Of a stretch of 64,000 bases of DNA, positions 26,220-34,390 are shown piece after piece (within the stretch, counting starts at the first letter, position 1; every line of letters begins with the position of its first letter). The DNA comes from Desulfurobacteriaceae bacterium. Its GTDB lineage: Bacteria; Aquificota; Aquificia; Desulfurobacteriales; Desulfurobacteriaceae. The notes beneath the pieces were generated by a model. The model was given only the letters and a program-made list of their open reading frames with translations. It did no database searches and was not told the DNA's origin. The position numbers and the translations under genes were made by a program. The stretch lies in assembly GCA_027051905.1 (NCBI GenBank), contig JALUGO010000015.1, positions 35,821 through 99,820 of the forward strand, given 5' to 3'.

Positions 26220-27113
26220 TCAACTTCTCTCAATACATCTCAGTTTAGCGCTGCGGGCGGCGGGGTTCTGGGAGATTTCTTCTTCGGTTGGTTCAACAGG
26301 TTTTCTGGTTACGATTTTGAAGCCCTCGGGTTCAAGTTTCTTAAAGAGGTTTTTTACAAGTCTGTCTTCTAACGAGTGAAATGTTATTACAACCAACCTG
26401 CCATCGCTTTTTAGAAAATGTGCAGCCTTGGGAATGGCAGTTTCTATCTCTTCAAACTCTTTGTTTACATATATCCTTATTGCCTGAAAGGTTTTTATTG
26501 CAGGGTGTTTCTTCTTTCCAGCCCAGAGTTTTTTGGGAATTACATCTTCAACGATTTTTGCTAGTTCTGTTGTTGTCTCTATTGGTTTAACTTTCCGTCT
26601 TCTAACGATTTCACGGGCAATTTTCCTTGCAAAACGCTCCTCTCCGTATTTGAAGATTATCTCTGCAAGTTTTCTCTCGGAAAGTTCATTTACAACATCT
26701 CTGGCAGTCAGTTTCTGGGTTCTGTCCATTCTCATGTCTAAGGGCTGCTCCTGCCAGACTGTAAATCCTCTCTCTCCTCTCAAGTGAAAGTGGGAAACTC
26801 CAAGATCAAAGAGAATTCCGTCAACTTCTGATATTCCTTCGGCCTCTAAAACTTTATTTATCTGAGAGAAATTTGCATGGTAAACGGCAACTCTGTTCCC
26901 GTAGGGTTCCAGTCTTTTGAGGGCTCTTTCTATTGCCTCTTCGTCTCTGTCTATGGCTATTACTCTATTTTCGGGATTGGCATTCAGTATAGCTTCTGTA
27001 TGTCCTCCTCCTCCAAGGGTTGCGTCTACGAAAATACCTCCTTTTTCGGCATTTAAGTAGTGGATGGCCTCCTTTAGTAACACTGGAGGGTGGTATATTT
27101 TACCTTTTTTCAT
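26220..27113 (-). CDS. rsmH: 16S rRNA (cytosine-1402-N4)-methyltransferase
   Basis: RsmH (MraW) methylates N4 of C1402 in 16S rRNA. The start YHPPVLLKEAIHYLNAEKGGIFVDATLGGGGHTEAIL contains the PVL and GGGGH SAM motifs; DGILFDLGVSHFHL, ERGFTVWQEQPLDMRMD and FQAIRIYVNKEFEEIE and the final NPAARSAKLRCIER are all typical. The length of 297 residues is normal. It stands alone here and is not followed by ftsL/ftsI as in many division clusters. Confidence 0.96.
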   Translation of the reverse strand: MKKGKIYHPPVLLKEAIHYLNAEKGGIFVDATLGGGGHTEAILNANPENRVIAIDRDEEAIERALKRLEPYGNRVAVYHANFSQINKVLEAEGISEVDGILFDLGVSHFHLRGERGFTVWQEQPLDMRMDRTQKLTARDVVNELSERKLAEIIFKYGEERFARKIAREIVRRRKVKPIETTTELAKIVEDVIPKKLWAGKKKHPAIKTFQAIRIYVNKEFEEIETAIPKAAHFLKSDGRLVVITFHSLEDRLVKNLFKKLEPEGFKIVTRKPVEPTEEEISQNPAARSAKLRCIERS

Positions 27114-27193
27114 GATAGTTCCTCTTACATTTTATTTTAGCCTAATTGTTATAAGAATCCTTGACATAACTCATTTCCTTGATCAGAAAACAA

Positions 27194-27211
27194 TGTAAAT
27201 TGAAATTTACA
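27194..27211 (+). promoter_or_regulatory. Palindromic candidate operator upstream of the hemerythrin gene
   Basis: TGTAAATT-GA-AATTTACA, a perfect 8-bp dyad with a two-base centre, 26 bases before the hemerythrin start. A TTGACA lies at 27161-27166, so a regulator bound here would sit at or just after the -10 region. The responsible regulator is unknown. Confidence 0.5.
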
Positions 27212-27236
27212 ACTCTAATTGAAGTAGAGGTGGAAG

Positions 27237-27662
27237 ATGGTTCTTATTGATGAGAGAGAGCTCCCGAGAGTTCCCTATCAGGGAATGAATATGGTTCACG
27301 AGAGGGAGCTGAAAATACTTAACAGACTTTACGCTGCTCTTGAGGAAGGTCAGGAAGAGTCGGTAATTGATGAGCTCCTTGACGAGTTCCTCCGGGATGT
27401 TGAAGAGCACTTTAGCTATGAAGAGGACTTAATGAGAAAATCCCACTTCTTTGCCTATGAGTGTCACCATGGGGAGCACAACAGGGTCAGGGAGGAGTTG
27501 AGGGCGGTTAAGGAGCGCTGGCAAAAGAATAGAGATATTAAGGAGCTTAAAGATTACTTTGAAAAAGTTTTCAAACCCTGGATTTCAGAGCACATTCTTA
27601 CTATGGATACTGTAACTGCTCAGTGGATTGCCCGTATTATGGGAGGTATTGGAGTTTTATAA
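27237..27662 (+). CDS. Hemerythrin-like diiron protein
   Basis: A 141-residue four-helix protein with hemerythrin ligand spacing: MVHERELKIL, then DVEEHFSYEEDLM (H..E), ECHHGEHNRVREEL (H...H) and WISEHILTMDTVTAQWI (H....D). Such bacteriohemerythrins bind O2 at a di-iron site and act in O2 sensing, delivery or defence in anaerobes and microaerophiles. AGAGGTGG precedes the ATG and a palindromic operator lies upstream. Its 3' end overlaps acpS convergently. Confidence 0.88.
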   Translation: MVLIDERELPRVPYQGMNMVHERELKILNRLYAALEEGQEESVIDELLDEFLRDVEEHFSYEEDLMRKSHFFAYECHHGEHNRVREELRAVKERWQKNRDIKELKDYFEKVFKPWISEHILTMDTVTAQWIARIMGGIGVL

Positions 27663-28008
27663 CGTTTACAACGGCTACTGCAAACTCTCTTTCGTGAGAA
27701 ATAGAGTAGAGCAGTTTAAACTGTGGGGGGAGTTCTCTAACGCGGAGGTGGAGCTCCCTGCCTCCGCCTTTTATAGAAACGTCTTTTATGCCGATTATAA
27801 AGCCGGCCTGGTGGAGTGCTTTAACAGTTGCTTCTTTCAGGGCAAAGCGTGCTGCGACACATTCAGGAAGGGTTTTCCGGGTTTTGTTTAGACAGTATTC
27901 GTAACCTTCCGGGAGTATTTTTTTGAGGAACCGCTTTCCAAAACGGGAGATTAGCTTCTCAACCCTTGGCACTGAAACGATGTCGATTCCTACGCCAACT
28001 GGTAACAT
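27637..28008 (-). CDS. acpS: Holo-[acyl-carrier-protein] synthase
   Basis: AcpS transfers 4'-phosphopantetheine to ACP. LPVGVGIDIVSVPRVEKLISRFG holds the metal Asp of the GIDIV motif and CVAARFALKEATVKAL the RFAxKEA motif with the second Glu; the end SHEREFAVAVV matches the family. ATG at 28008 gives MLPVGVGID, normal for the family; ATG at 28032 is an alternative that would overlap the upstream gene's end. Neither has a strong ribosome binding site. Product is 123 residues. It lies just behind the homocysteine gene. Confidence 0.88.
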   Translation of the reverse strand: MLPVGVGIDIVSVPRVEKLISRFGKRFLKKILPEGYEYCLNKTRKTLPECVAARFALKEATVKALHQAGFIIGIKDVSIKGGGRELHLRVRELPPQFKLLYSISHEREFAVAVVNVIKLQYLP

Positions 28009-28018
28009 ACCTGTAGAT

Positions 28019-29227
28019 TTATTTTCTCTCATTGTATTCAATTTTTACGTCTGGTTCCGGAGCTGGTAGGGTTTCGGCGGGTTTGCTGATTTCAAACTTT
28101 CCGCTCTTTATCCACTCTTTCAGGATTTCGGCGATTTCCCGGGCTTTGTAGTAGGAAGAGACTGGGGAAGTTGGAACTTTCTTGCCGTTTATCTCAATGT
28201 AGCCCCGGCGGAGCTCCCCGTAGCTCACGTACTTAATCGGCTTTGCGTTTCCAGAGGGGTAGTCAACAGAGTAGTCTATTACAGGGGCAAATATCTCATC
28301 GTCTCTAACAGAGGTGTAGTAGGCAATCCTCTCGTTTAGTATCGGTATGGGAATTCCTATTCCAACGAACATTGAGACGCCGTAGCCCAATATTGACGCC
28401 GCCTTTATAAAGTCTGTTGACATCTGTTTCATATCTCCAACAACCATTAACGTTCCAGAACCCTCCATAGGCTGACCTTTCTTGCTCCTCTTTACTCCAA
28501 AGGGAGAGTGCTGGGTCCCGTGGAAAGCAACGTAGCCTATCCCACCGCCAAGGAAGATTCTGGTTCCTATTCCAATTGTTTCAAAGAACGGGTCGTTCAT
28601 TAGGGGAGAGAGCTGGCCGGCTCCGGAGTAGGTTGCGTTTCCAAAGTTTGGTTTCAACGTTCCCATATATGTGTAGATGGTTCTGGAAGACTTGTTAACG
28701 GCAACGTTGTAGTTCTGGTAAGCATTCCTTGGGCTGCACAGGATTGCATCGTTTATCGTCTTTATGTTTATGAGCTTCTTTATTTCCCTCCTTGGGTAGC
28801 AGTCTGTTCCGTAGGCGTAGGCCTCAAGCTCTATGTCCTCTCCGGCTATGAGTTCCTCTATAACGTGGGCTCCGCCGTATTCAAACTTTCCTGGGTAGAC
28901 CTCGTTCCTCGGGTCGTTTTCGGGAAGGGCTGTCGCTCCTATGTAAAGGTCAACGGCTGCAATCCCTCCGTAGGCTGGAACTCCGTTGAGGTAAATCTCC
29001 TCCATCTTCATTCTGGGCTTTGTATGGCCAACGTTTAAGAAGGCTCCAGAGGAGCACATTGCTCCGAAGGTTCCGGTTGTAACTACGTCAACCTCTTCTG
29101 CCGCCTTAACTACTCCAAGCTCCTCAACTATCTCAATCATCTCCTCGGCAGTAACGACAACCGCCTCACCTTTCCTTATTTTCTCGTTTATCTCCTCGTA
29201 GGTCTTAACAACCTTGAACTGCTCCAT
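28019..29227 (-). CDS. Homocysteine biosynthesis protein (DUF39 / COG1900)
   Basis: A 402-residue HcyBio protein. The N-terminus (FKVVKTYEEINEKIRKGEAVVVTAEEMIEIVEELG), the TTGTFGAMCSSGAFLNVGHTKP block with a conserved Cys, and YFEYGGAHVIEELI/YGTDCYPRREIKK are diagnostic. In methanogens and sulfate reducers this family, with a ferredoxin-like partner (MA1822 type), converts aspartate semialdehyde plus a sulfur source to homocysteine. Here no such partner is adjacent; the ferredoxin at 2551 is a candidate only by function. It precedes acpS. Confidence 0.9.
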   Translation of the reverse strand: MEQFKVVKTYEEINEKIRKGEAVVVTAEEMIEIVEELGVVKAAEEVDVVTTGTFGAMCSSGAFLNVGHTKPRMKMEEIYLNGVPAYGGIAAVDLYIGATALPENDPRNEVYPGKFEYGGAHVIEELIAGEDIELEAYAYGTDCYPRREIKKLINIKTINDAILCSPRNAYQNYNVAVNKSSRTIYTYMGTLKPNFGNATYSGAGQLSPLMNDPFFETIGIGTRIFLGGGIGYVAFHGTQHSPFGVKRSKKGQPMEGSGTLMVVGDMKQMSTDFIKAASILGYGVSMFVGIGIPIPILNERIAYYTSVRDDEIFAPVIDYSVDYPSGNAKPIKYVSYGELRRGYIEINGKKVPTSPVSSYYKAREIAEILKEWIKSGKFEISKPAETLPAPEPDVKIEYNERK

Positions 29228-29271
29228 TTGCTCTACCTCTTTTTGAGTGGGTAATTAAGAATTATAGTGGT

Positions 29272-29631
29272 TTAGAGCTCCCGGAACTCGTCTTTCACAA
29301 AGTTCCTGTAGAAATCCCACTCTGAGGGTTTTAAGAGGTGAACTTCTAAGGGGGAAAAGTTGTAACCGTCTATTAGTTTGAGCTTGAGTTTTGCCCTCTC
29401 TGTTGCGCTCTCTGGAACGAGGGGTGAGACGACTGCAACGTCTATGTCGCTCAGGGCTGGGTGGTAGTCTCCTCTGTAGTAGGAGCCAAAGAGGTAGACC
29501 TTTGCGCCGGGAAGGAGCTCCCTCGCCCTATCGGCAACCGTTTTTAAATGTTTTTCCGCCTCGTCAAAAAAGGCCTTTCTCTTCTCGTAGATTTCCTTTG
29601 CAAGCTCAACGGCAGTTATGTTCCTTTTCAA
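29272..29631 (-). CDS. MntA-like minimal nucleotidyltransferase
   Basis: A 119-residue pol-beta-superfamily NTase with KVYLFGSYYRGDYHPALSDIDVAVV, GS plus eleven residues then DxD, one residue longer than the usual GSx10DxD. Such proteins are antitoxins that AMPylate HEPN partners (MntA-HepT type VII toxin-antitoxin). A helical N-terminus (about 40 residues) precedes the motif. The TTG start overlaps the stop of the HEPN fragment by four bases (TTGA), so they are translationally coupled. It is the most downstream gene of the minus-strand cassette. Confidence 0.75.
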   Translation of the reverse strand: MKRNITAVELAKEIYEKRKAFFDEAEKHLKTVADRARELLPGAKVYLFGSYYRGDYHPALSDIDVAVVSPLVPESATERAKLKLKLIDGYNFSPLEVHLLKPSEWDFYRNFVKDEFREL

Positions 29632-29786
29632 CTCTCAACTATCTCCAGAAGTTCCCGGTATAGGTCTAATTTACCCTCAACCTCTTCTCTTGTATACCGC
29701 CTTGGAAGGTAGCGGCCTGAGATGTAGGCGTCTGAAATTACCTCTATCTCTGCCCTACTCTTAAAAACGGCAATCTCTTCTTTCAT
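29628..29786 (-). CDS. Short HEPN-like fragment, C-terminal part only
   Basis: A 52-codon frame (ATG 29786, TGA 29628) too short to be listed by most gene finders. The product, with SRAEIEVISDAYISGRY and YTREEVEGKLDLYRELLEIVE, looks like the last helices of HEPN domains (DaYipsRYpd ... YTeeEa...), while the first two helices with the RNase motif are missing. It overlaps both neighbours by four bases in ATGA/TTGA style, so it is likely translated. It may be the degraded HEPN partner of the NTase at 29272. Confidence 0.5.
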   Translation of the reverse strand: MKEEIAVFKSRAEIEVISDAYISGRYLPRRYTREEVEGKLDLYRELLEIVES

Positions 29787-30175
29787 TGGGGGAGCTCCCT
29801 ACTGAGGTTATCTATAAGTTTTTGAAACAGTTGGTGCTTTTTTGAAACCGTTTCATAGACAGAGAGGGCAATCTCCCTGTTGTAGGTGTGTGAAGTTAGG
29901 TTCCTTGCCCTGAGGAAGGAGAGCCAGTCTTCCTCGTTCTCTATCCAGCCCAGCCTGTAGGCAAGCTTTATGCAGGAACGGGCTGAGTTGCAGTCTCCGG
30001 CTCCTAAAACCCTTGCAAACCTCTGAACGGTCTTCCAGGCAAGCTCAAAGGTAAACTCAAACCTCTGGATTGTTGCGTCTAAAACGATGTCGCTCTTTTC
30101 CTCAATTGTCAGGGCTTCTCTAAGCCTGGTGTATGCAGACTCAAGGAGTTTAAGACTCTCTTTTAACTCTTCCAT
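29783..30175 (-). CDS. HepT/HI0074-like HEPN protein (nucleotidyltransferase substrate-binding)
   Basis: A 130-residue all-helical protein. RARNLTSHTYNREIA contains R-x4-H-x-Y, the active-site motif of HepT HEPN RNases; FEFTFELAWKTVQRFARVLG is the usual HI0074 helix. The start at ATG 30175 (MEELKESLKLLESAY) lies in the end of the upstream NTase (26-base overlap). It pairs with the NTase at 30150 as a HI0073/HI0074 or MntA-HepT module: HEPN toxin restrained by AMPylation of its Tyr. Confidence 0.82.
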   Translation of the reverse strand: MEELKESLKLLESAYTRLREALTIEEKSDIVLDATIQRFEFTFELAWKTVQRFARVLGAGDCNSARSCIKLAYRLGWIENEEDWLSFLRARNLTSHTYNREIALSVYETVSKKHQLFQKLIDNLSRELPQ

Positions 30176-30479
30176 CGTATAGAACAACTCCTGTTCTCTT
30201 AACCGTTTCCCTGAACTCTTCTGAAACAAGGGAGAGGTCTACAAGGTCAAAGCTCTTTAGTGTGGGGAGCTCCTCAAGCTCTTCCTCAATCTTCGCCATT
30301 ACGCTGAAAGGAACTTTAGAGCCGCAGTCAACGGCTATGTCAAAGTCTGAATTTTCCCTTGCAGTTCCCTTAGCCCTTGAGCCAAAGAGGTAAATTCGGC
30401 AGTTGGGAAGGTATTTAGAAACTATTTCAACGATTTTCTTCAGTATTTCTTCGTCTGTTAGAGGTCTAACCCTTATCAC
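30150..30479 (-). CDS. MntA-like nucleotidyltransferase (antitoxin-type)
   Basis: A 109-residue minimal NTase with [23 protein letters not shown], an exact GSx10DxD, and a third Asp-containing strand SFDLVDLSLVSEEF. It lies upstream of and overlaps its HEPN partner, the usual order mntA-hepT for some families. It overlaps the end of rimO by 14 bases, so this cassette is embedded in the rimO transcript. Confidence 0.82.
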   Translation of the reverse strand: MIRVRPLTDEEILKKIVEIVSKYLPNCRIYLFGSRAKGTARENSDFDIAVDCGSKVPFSVMAKIEEELEELPTLKSFDLVDLSLVSEEFRETVKRTGVVLYDGRVKRES

Positions 30480-31773
30480 CTACAGGCTCCGCTATCAGGT
30501 CAACGTTGCTTGCAAGGTCTGTTATTCTGGCCTTTACAAACTCTCCCGGTTTGAAGTCTCCTTTTAAGTAAACAATTCCGTCTATCTCGTAGGCGTTCCT
30601 GTAGCTTCTTGCCTCTACAAAGCCGGGCATCTCTGAAGAGGGAGAGTCAACGATGAGCTCAAGCTCTTTTCCGATAAGCTCTCTGTGTTTTTTCTCATAA
30701 ATCCAGAACTGGGTCTCTTCAAGGAGTGAGAGCCTTGACTCCTTTAACTCCTGCGGCAGGTCTCCGAGCTTGTAGGCGGCTGTTCCCTCTTCCCTGTAGT
30801 ATTTGAAAAAGCCCACCCAGTCAAGTTCTGCATCTTTTATGAATGAGTGGAGCTCCTCAAACTCAGCCTCCCCCTCTGTCGGGAATCCGACTATAAATGT
30901 TGTTCTGATGGCAACTCCAGGAATTCTCTTTCTGAGCTTCTCTATGAGATTCTCTGCAAACTTCCTTGAGTATTTCCTCCCCATAGAGGCAAGGACTTTG
31001 TCGTTTATGTGCTGGAGTGGAACGTCAAAGTATTTAAGGACTTTCTCAGAGGAAGCTACAAAGTCTATGAGTGAGTCTGTAATGTGGGACGGGTAGGTAT
31101 ACATAAGCCTTATCCACTTAATGCCCTCAACCTTTTCAAGCTCTTTCAGGAGTTTGACAAGACCCTCTTTTTCGCCTCTGTCGTAGAGGTAGGCGGTTGT
31201 GTCCTGAGCTATAACGTAGAGCTCCTTTACTCCAAGGTCTGAAAGCCTTTTGGCTTCTTCAATTAGCTCTTCAACAGGTCTACTCTTTAACGAACCTCTA
31301 ATTAAGGGAATCGCACAGTAGGTGCAGCCGTTTGAGCAGCCTTCGGAGATTTTAAGGTAGGCGAGGTGTTTTGGAGTGAGAATCTCCCTTAAAAGGTAAG
31401 GCTTCTGGACAGAGGCCTTTCTGTTTAGTATCCTCTCAACGCTTGAGAGGAGCTCGTTTACACCGATAAAGGCGTCAACCTCGGGGAGCTCCCTCTTTAG
31501 CTCCTCCTTATACCTCTGATATAAACACCCTGCAACAACAACCCTCTTCTCCGGAGAGTTCTTCTTCTCCTCTATAGCGTTGAGAATCTCGTCTATTGAC
31601 TCCTCCTTTGCAGGCTGGATAAATCCGCAGGTGTTAACGAGGATTACGTCGGCATCTTCTAAACTGTTTACAAACTCAACGTCTCCCGTAGCCTTTAAAA
31701 GGCCAACCATAGTTTCCGTATCAACAAGGTTTTTAGGGCATCCAAGGCTTATAACTGCAACCTTTTTCTTCAA
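30466..31773 (-). CDS. rimO: Ribosomal protein S12 methylthiotransferase
   Basis: RimO adds a methylthio group to Asp 89 of S12 using two [4Fe-4S] clusters. The N-terminal MTTase domain has ISLGCPKNLVDTE and VNTCGFI and VVAGCLYQRY; the radical SAM motif is SEGCSNGCTYCAIPLIRGSLKSR; a C-terminal TRAM domain follows. The N-terminal SLGCPKNLVD and the RS in the radical SAM region distinguish it from MiaB (also in the window at 43988). 435 residues. It lies 11 bases after selD. Confidence 0.95.
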   Translation of the reverse strand: MKKKVAVISLGCPKNLVDTETMVGLLKATGDVEFVNSLEDADVILVNTCGFIQPAKEESIDEILNAIEEKKNSPEKRVVVAGCLYQRYKEELKRELPEVDAFIGVNELLSSVERILNRKASVQKPYLLREILTPKHLAYLKISEGCSNGCTYCAIPLIRGSLKSRPVEELIEEAKRLSDLGVKELYVIAQDTTAYLYDRGEKEGLVKLLKELEKVEGIKWIRLMYTYPSHITDSLIDFVASSEKVLKYFDVPLQHINDKVLASMGRKYSRKFAENLIEKLRKRIPGVAIRTTFIVGFPTEGEAEFEELHSFIKDAELDWVGFFKYYREEGTAAYKLGDLPQELKESRLSLLEETQFWIYEKKHRELIGKELELIVDSPSSEMPGFVEARSYRNAYEIDGIVYLKGDFKPGEFVKARITDLASNVDLIAEPVGDKG

Positions 31774-31784
31774 GTCTCTCTCCT

Positions 31785-32822
31785 TCAGTAAACCTTTATT
31801 CCGGTTCCCTCTTTAATCTTACCAACAACCTGAATCCAGGGTTCTCCTTTCTCGGTGAGTTTTGAGAGGAGCTCCGGTAATCTCTCCTCAGGAACGGCAA
31901 TTAAAAGTCCACCGGAAGTTTGGGGGTCAAAGAGGAGCATCTTCAGGTCTTCATCAAAATCTTTTGGGAACTCTACCGCATCTCCAACGTAGTCAACGTT
32001 GTCGTAGGTGGCAGCAGGCAGAAGCCCCATAGAGGCGTATTCTTTAGCTCCGGGAAGAAGTTTAAAGGCAGAGGAGTCAATTTCTGCAGAAACTCCACTG
32101 AAATTAACCATTTCATAAAGGTGTCCTAAAAAGCCAAACCCTGTAACGTCTGTGCAGGCACTTACTCCAACTGAAACCATAGCCTCAGAAGCAAATTTAT
32201 TAAGGTGAGTCATAACCTCAGAAACGGCCTTAACCTCCTGGTCTGATGCCATATCTGCCTTTATTGCAGTTGTTAGAACGCCAATTCCCAAAGGCTTTGT
32301 ATAAACAAGAACATCTCCCGGTTTAGCCGTTGAGTTCCTTATTATCTTCTCAGGGTGAGCGATGCCTGTAACAGAGAGGCCGAACTTAGTCTCAAGGTCG
32401 TCAACTGTGTGGCCTCCAACGAGGGAAACTCCGGCCTCTCTTAACTTCTCGGCTCCTCCCTTTAAAATCTCTGTCAGATATTCCATAGGAACTTTACAGG
32501 TGTCAAACATAACAAGGTTTATTGCCGTTATGGGTTTTCCCCCCATTGCGTAGACGTCTGAGAGGGCGTTTGCAACGGCAACCTGTCCGTAGACGAAGGG
32601 GTCGTCAACAACAGGAGTTATGAAGTCTGCAGTCTGAATCAGAGCTATCTCATCTGTAAGCCTGTAGACTCCGGCATCCTCAGCCGTTTCAATTCCAACA
32701 ATCACGTTCTCATCTACAGGGAAAGAGACCTTATTTAAAACCTCTGAAAGCCCGACCGGGCTGAGCTTTGCCCCTCAGCCGGAAGCCCTTACAGTTTGGG
32801 TCAGCTTGAACTTCTTACTCAA
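31785..32822 (-). CDS. selD: Selenide, water dikinase containing selenocysteine (in-frame UGA)
   Basis: SelD makes selenophosphate for selenocysteine and selenouridine. A conventional reading starts at 32705 and misses the catalytic N-terminus. Reading the upstream frame from TTG 32822 (GGAGGG upstream, start overlapping the queC stop) gives [23 protein letters not shown], matching the SelD active-site loop, with UGA at 32775-32777 (residue 16) in the Sec/Cys position. Downstream, DDAGVYRL-like and [54 protein letters not shown] and [12 protein letters not shown] complete a 345-residue enzyme of normal length. A SECIS-like hairpin follows the UGA. Confidence 0.92.
32735..32777 (-). promoter_or_regulatory. 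Bacterial SECIS-like element of selD
   Basis: On the minus strand the UGA is followed by 17 bases, then loop GGTC closed by AGCCC/GGGCT (32758-32762 and 32749-32753). E. coli fdhF has a GGUC loop 18 bases after its UGA. This is the element bound by SelB. Confidence 0.8.
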
Positions 32823-33522
32823 CTATCTTTCCCTCCGCTTTCAGTCTCTTTATAAGGTGGTCTTCCTCTCCTGCCTCTGCCCACCCTTTAGCCCTTAGAA
32901 TACAGCTGTCGCATCTCATACAGGGAACTTCCTCTCCTCTGTAACAGGAGATTGAGTAGGAGTAGTCTGCTTCTAAAGAGAGGCCAAGCTTTATGATTTC
33001 GCCTTTCGTAAGGTTTATAAGGGGAGCGTGAATCTTCCACTTATTCCCTTCTGCTCCAAGTTTTGTTCCTCTGTTTAAGGCTTCTTCCATGGCAGAGAGG
33101 AACTCGGGGCGGCAGTCGGGGTAGCCGCTGTAGTCAACGGCGTTCCAGCCTCCTACAAGGTGGGTTGTTCCTCTACTCTCAGCGTAGGCTGCAGCGATTG
33201 AGATAAAGACTCCGTTTCTAAAGGGGACGTAGGTTACGGGAATCCCTCTCTCCTTTACTTCCTCAACGGAGTGGGTTTCAGGAACTTCTAAGTTCTTATC
33301 TGTAAGAGCAGAAGCTCCAAACTTTGATAAATCAACTTCAAAGAGAACGTGCTCTTTCACTCCGGCATTTTTTGCCGTAATCTTTGCCATTTCTATCTCT
33401 ATAGCGTGCCTCTGGCCGTAGTAGAAGGTAATGGCATAAACCTCGTCAAATTGTTTTTTTGCCCAGTAGAGGGCAGTCGTTGAGTCAAGACCTCCTGAGA
33501 ATATGACCACTGCAGATTTCAT
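32815..33522 (-). CDS. queC: 7-cyano-7-deazaguanine synthase
   Basis: QueC makes preQ0 from carboxydeazaguanine, ATP and ammonia for queuosine. The PP-loop [16 protein letters not shown] is at the N-terminus; [32 protein letters not shown] and the zinc motif [17 protein letters not shown] near the C-terminus (preceded by [10 protein letters not shown]) follow. Length 235. AGGAGAG precedes the ATG. It overlaps the start of selD by eight bases. Confidence 0.95.
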   Translation of the reverse strand: MKSAVVIFSGGLDSTTALYWAKKQFDEVYAITFYYGQRHAIEIEMAKITAKNAGVKEHVLFEVDLSKFGASALTDKNLEVPETHSVEEVKERGIPVTYVPFRNGVFISIAAAYAESRGTTHLVGGWNAVDYSGYPDCRPEFLSAMEEALNRGTKLGAEGNKWKIHAPLINLTKGEIIKLGLSLEADYSYSISCYRGEEVPCMRCDSCILRAKGWAEAGEEDHLIKRLKAEGKIVE

Positions 33523-33594
33523 CTTCTCTCCTGAACAGGTTTTGAGGGCTAAGGATATAATAATACCCGGAAAACCGATTTTAAGGGGGCTCTT

Positions 33595-33918
33595 ATTCCT
33601 CTTGACCTTTCCGTTGACAGGGAGAAAGAGGAGCGGTTTTTAGAGGAGCTCCGCCAGATAGTCTTAACCCTCTTAAACGGTAAAGAGTGCAGAGTTTACC
33701 TGTTTGGCTCAAGGGCGAAAGGGAATTACCGCCGCTCCTCAGATGCCGACATAGCTGTGGAAGGGCTTACAGATGAGGAGCTTACGAGGTTCAAGCTCCT
33801 TTTAGATGAGATGATTGAGGGGAGCTCCATTCCCTTTACCGTTGACGTTGTTAACCTGAACAGCGTTTCAGATGAGTTTAAAAGGGAGATTCTCAAAGAG
33901 GGTATCAGGTGGAAATAA
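33595..33918 (+). CDS. MntA-like nucleotidyltransferase without a canonical start codon
   Basis: The frame encodes [23 protein letters not shown], an exact GSx10DxD NTase motif, and a second Asp strand [16 protein letters not shown], with normal length and end. No ATG, GTG or TTG occurs in frame between the stop at 33550 and the motif. ATT at 33595 is preceded by AGGGGG at 33584-33589 and gives a 107-residue product like its relatives (109 residues at 30150), so a rare ATT start is proposed. Otherwise the gene lost its start. It overlaps the HepT-like gene by 10 bases. Confidence 0.65.
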   Translation: MPLDLSVDREKEERFLEELRQIVLTLLNGKECRVYLFGSRAKGNYRRSSDADIAVEGLTDEELTRFKLLLDEMIEGSSIPFTVDVVNLNSVSDEFKREILKEGIRWK

Positions 33919-34313
33919 AGAAACTGAAAGACCTTGAAAAAGCACTTCAGAACTTTGAAGAATCCCTCAATATTGAACTCTCTGAATTTCCGCCGTCTGT
34001 AAGGGACGTTTTAGAGAGCGGGCAGGTTCTGAAGTTTGAAATGAGCTACGAGCTTTTCTGGAAAGTTGGAAAGGAACTCCTCTCAGAAGAAGGTATAGAC
34101 GCAGGCTCTCCTCGCAGAGTTTTCAAAGCTTTGTTTCAACTTGGCTACCTTAATTATGATGAGCTGGAGCTCTGCCTCTCTATGGTTAACGACAGAAACC
34201 TCCTTTCCCACGTTTACCGCCGTGAGGTTGTGGAGTCTGTTCTACCCAAACTCAGAAACTACTTAGAGCTGATGAAGTCTGCTCTTTCCCGGTTTAAAGA
34301 AGTTCTAAAGTAA
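33909..34313 (+). CDS. HepT/HI0074-like HEPN protein
   Basis: A 134-residue helical protein with [14 protein letters not shown] (R-x4-H-x-Y), the HepT RNase motif, and [16 protein letters not shown], matching the paralog at 29783. GTG start at 33909 overlaps the NTase gene. With it, this is a second complete MntA-HepT-like cassette, on the opposite strand from the first and 3.7 kb away. It may act as a toxin on tRNA or mRNA, with the NTase as antidote. Confidence 0.82.
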   Translation: MEIKKLKDLEKALQNFEESLNIELSEFPPSVRDVLESGQVLKFEMSYELFWKVGKELLSEEGIDAGSPRRVFKALFQLGYLNYDELELCLSMVNDRNLLSHVYRREVVESVLPKLRNYLELMKSALSRFKEVLK

Positions 34314-34390
34314 AGGCTTTTCCAAATTTGACGACCCATAAACAACAAAATAAAATTACGGCGACAATTACTACAGTGCGGGGAAGAGCG

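Noticed and set aside
31785..32705. selD starting at an in-frame codon near 32705
   Set aside because: It would omit the catalytic N-terminal loop, which is present upstream if the UGA is read as selenocysteine.
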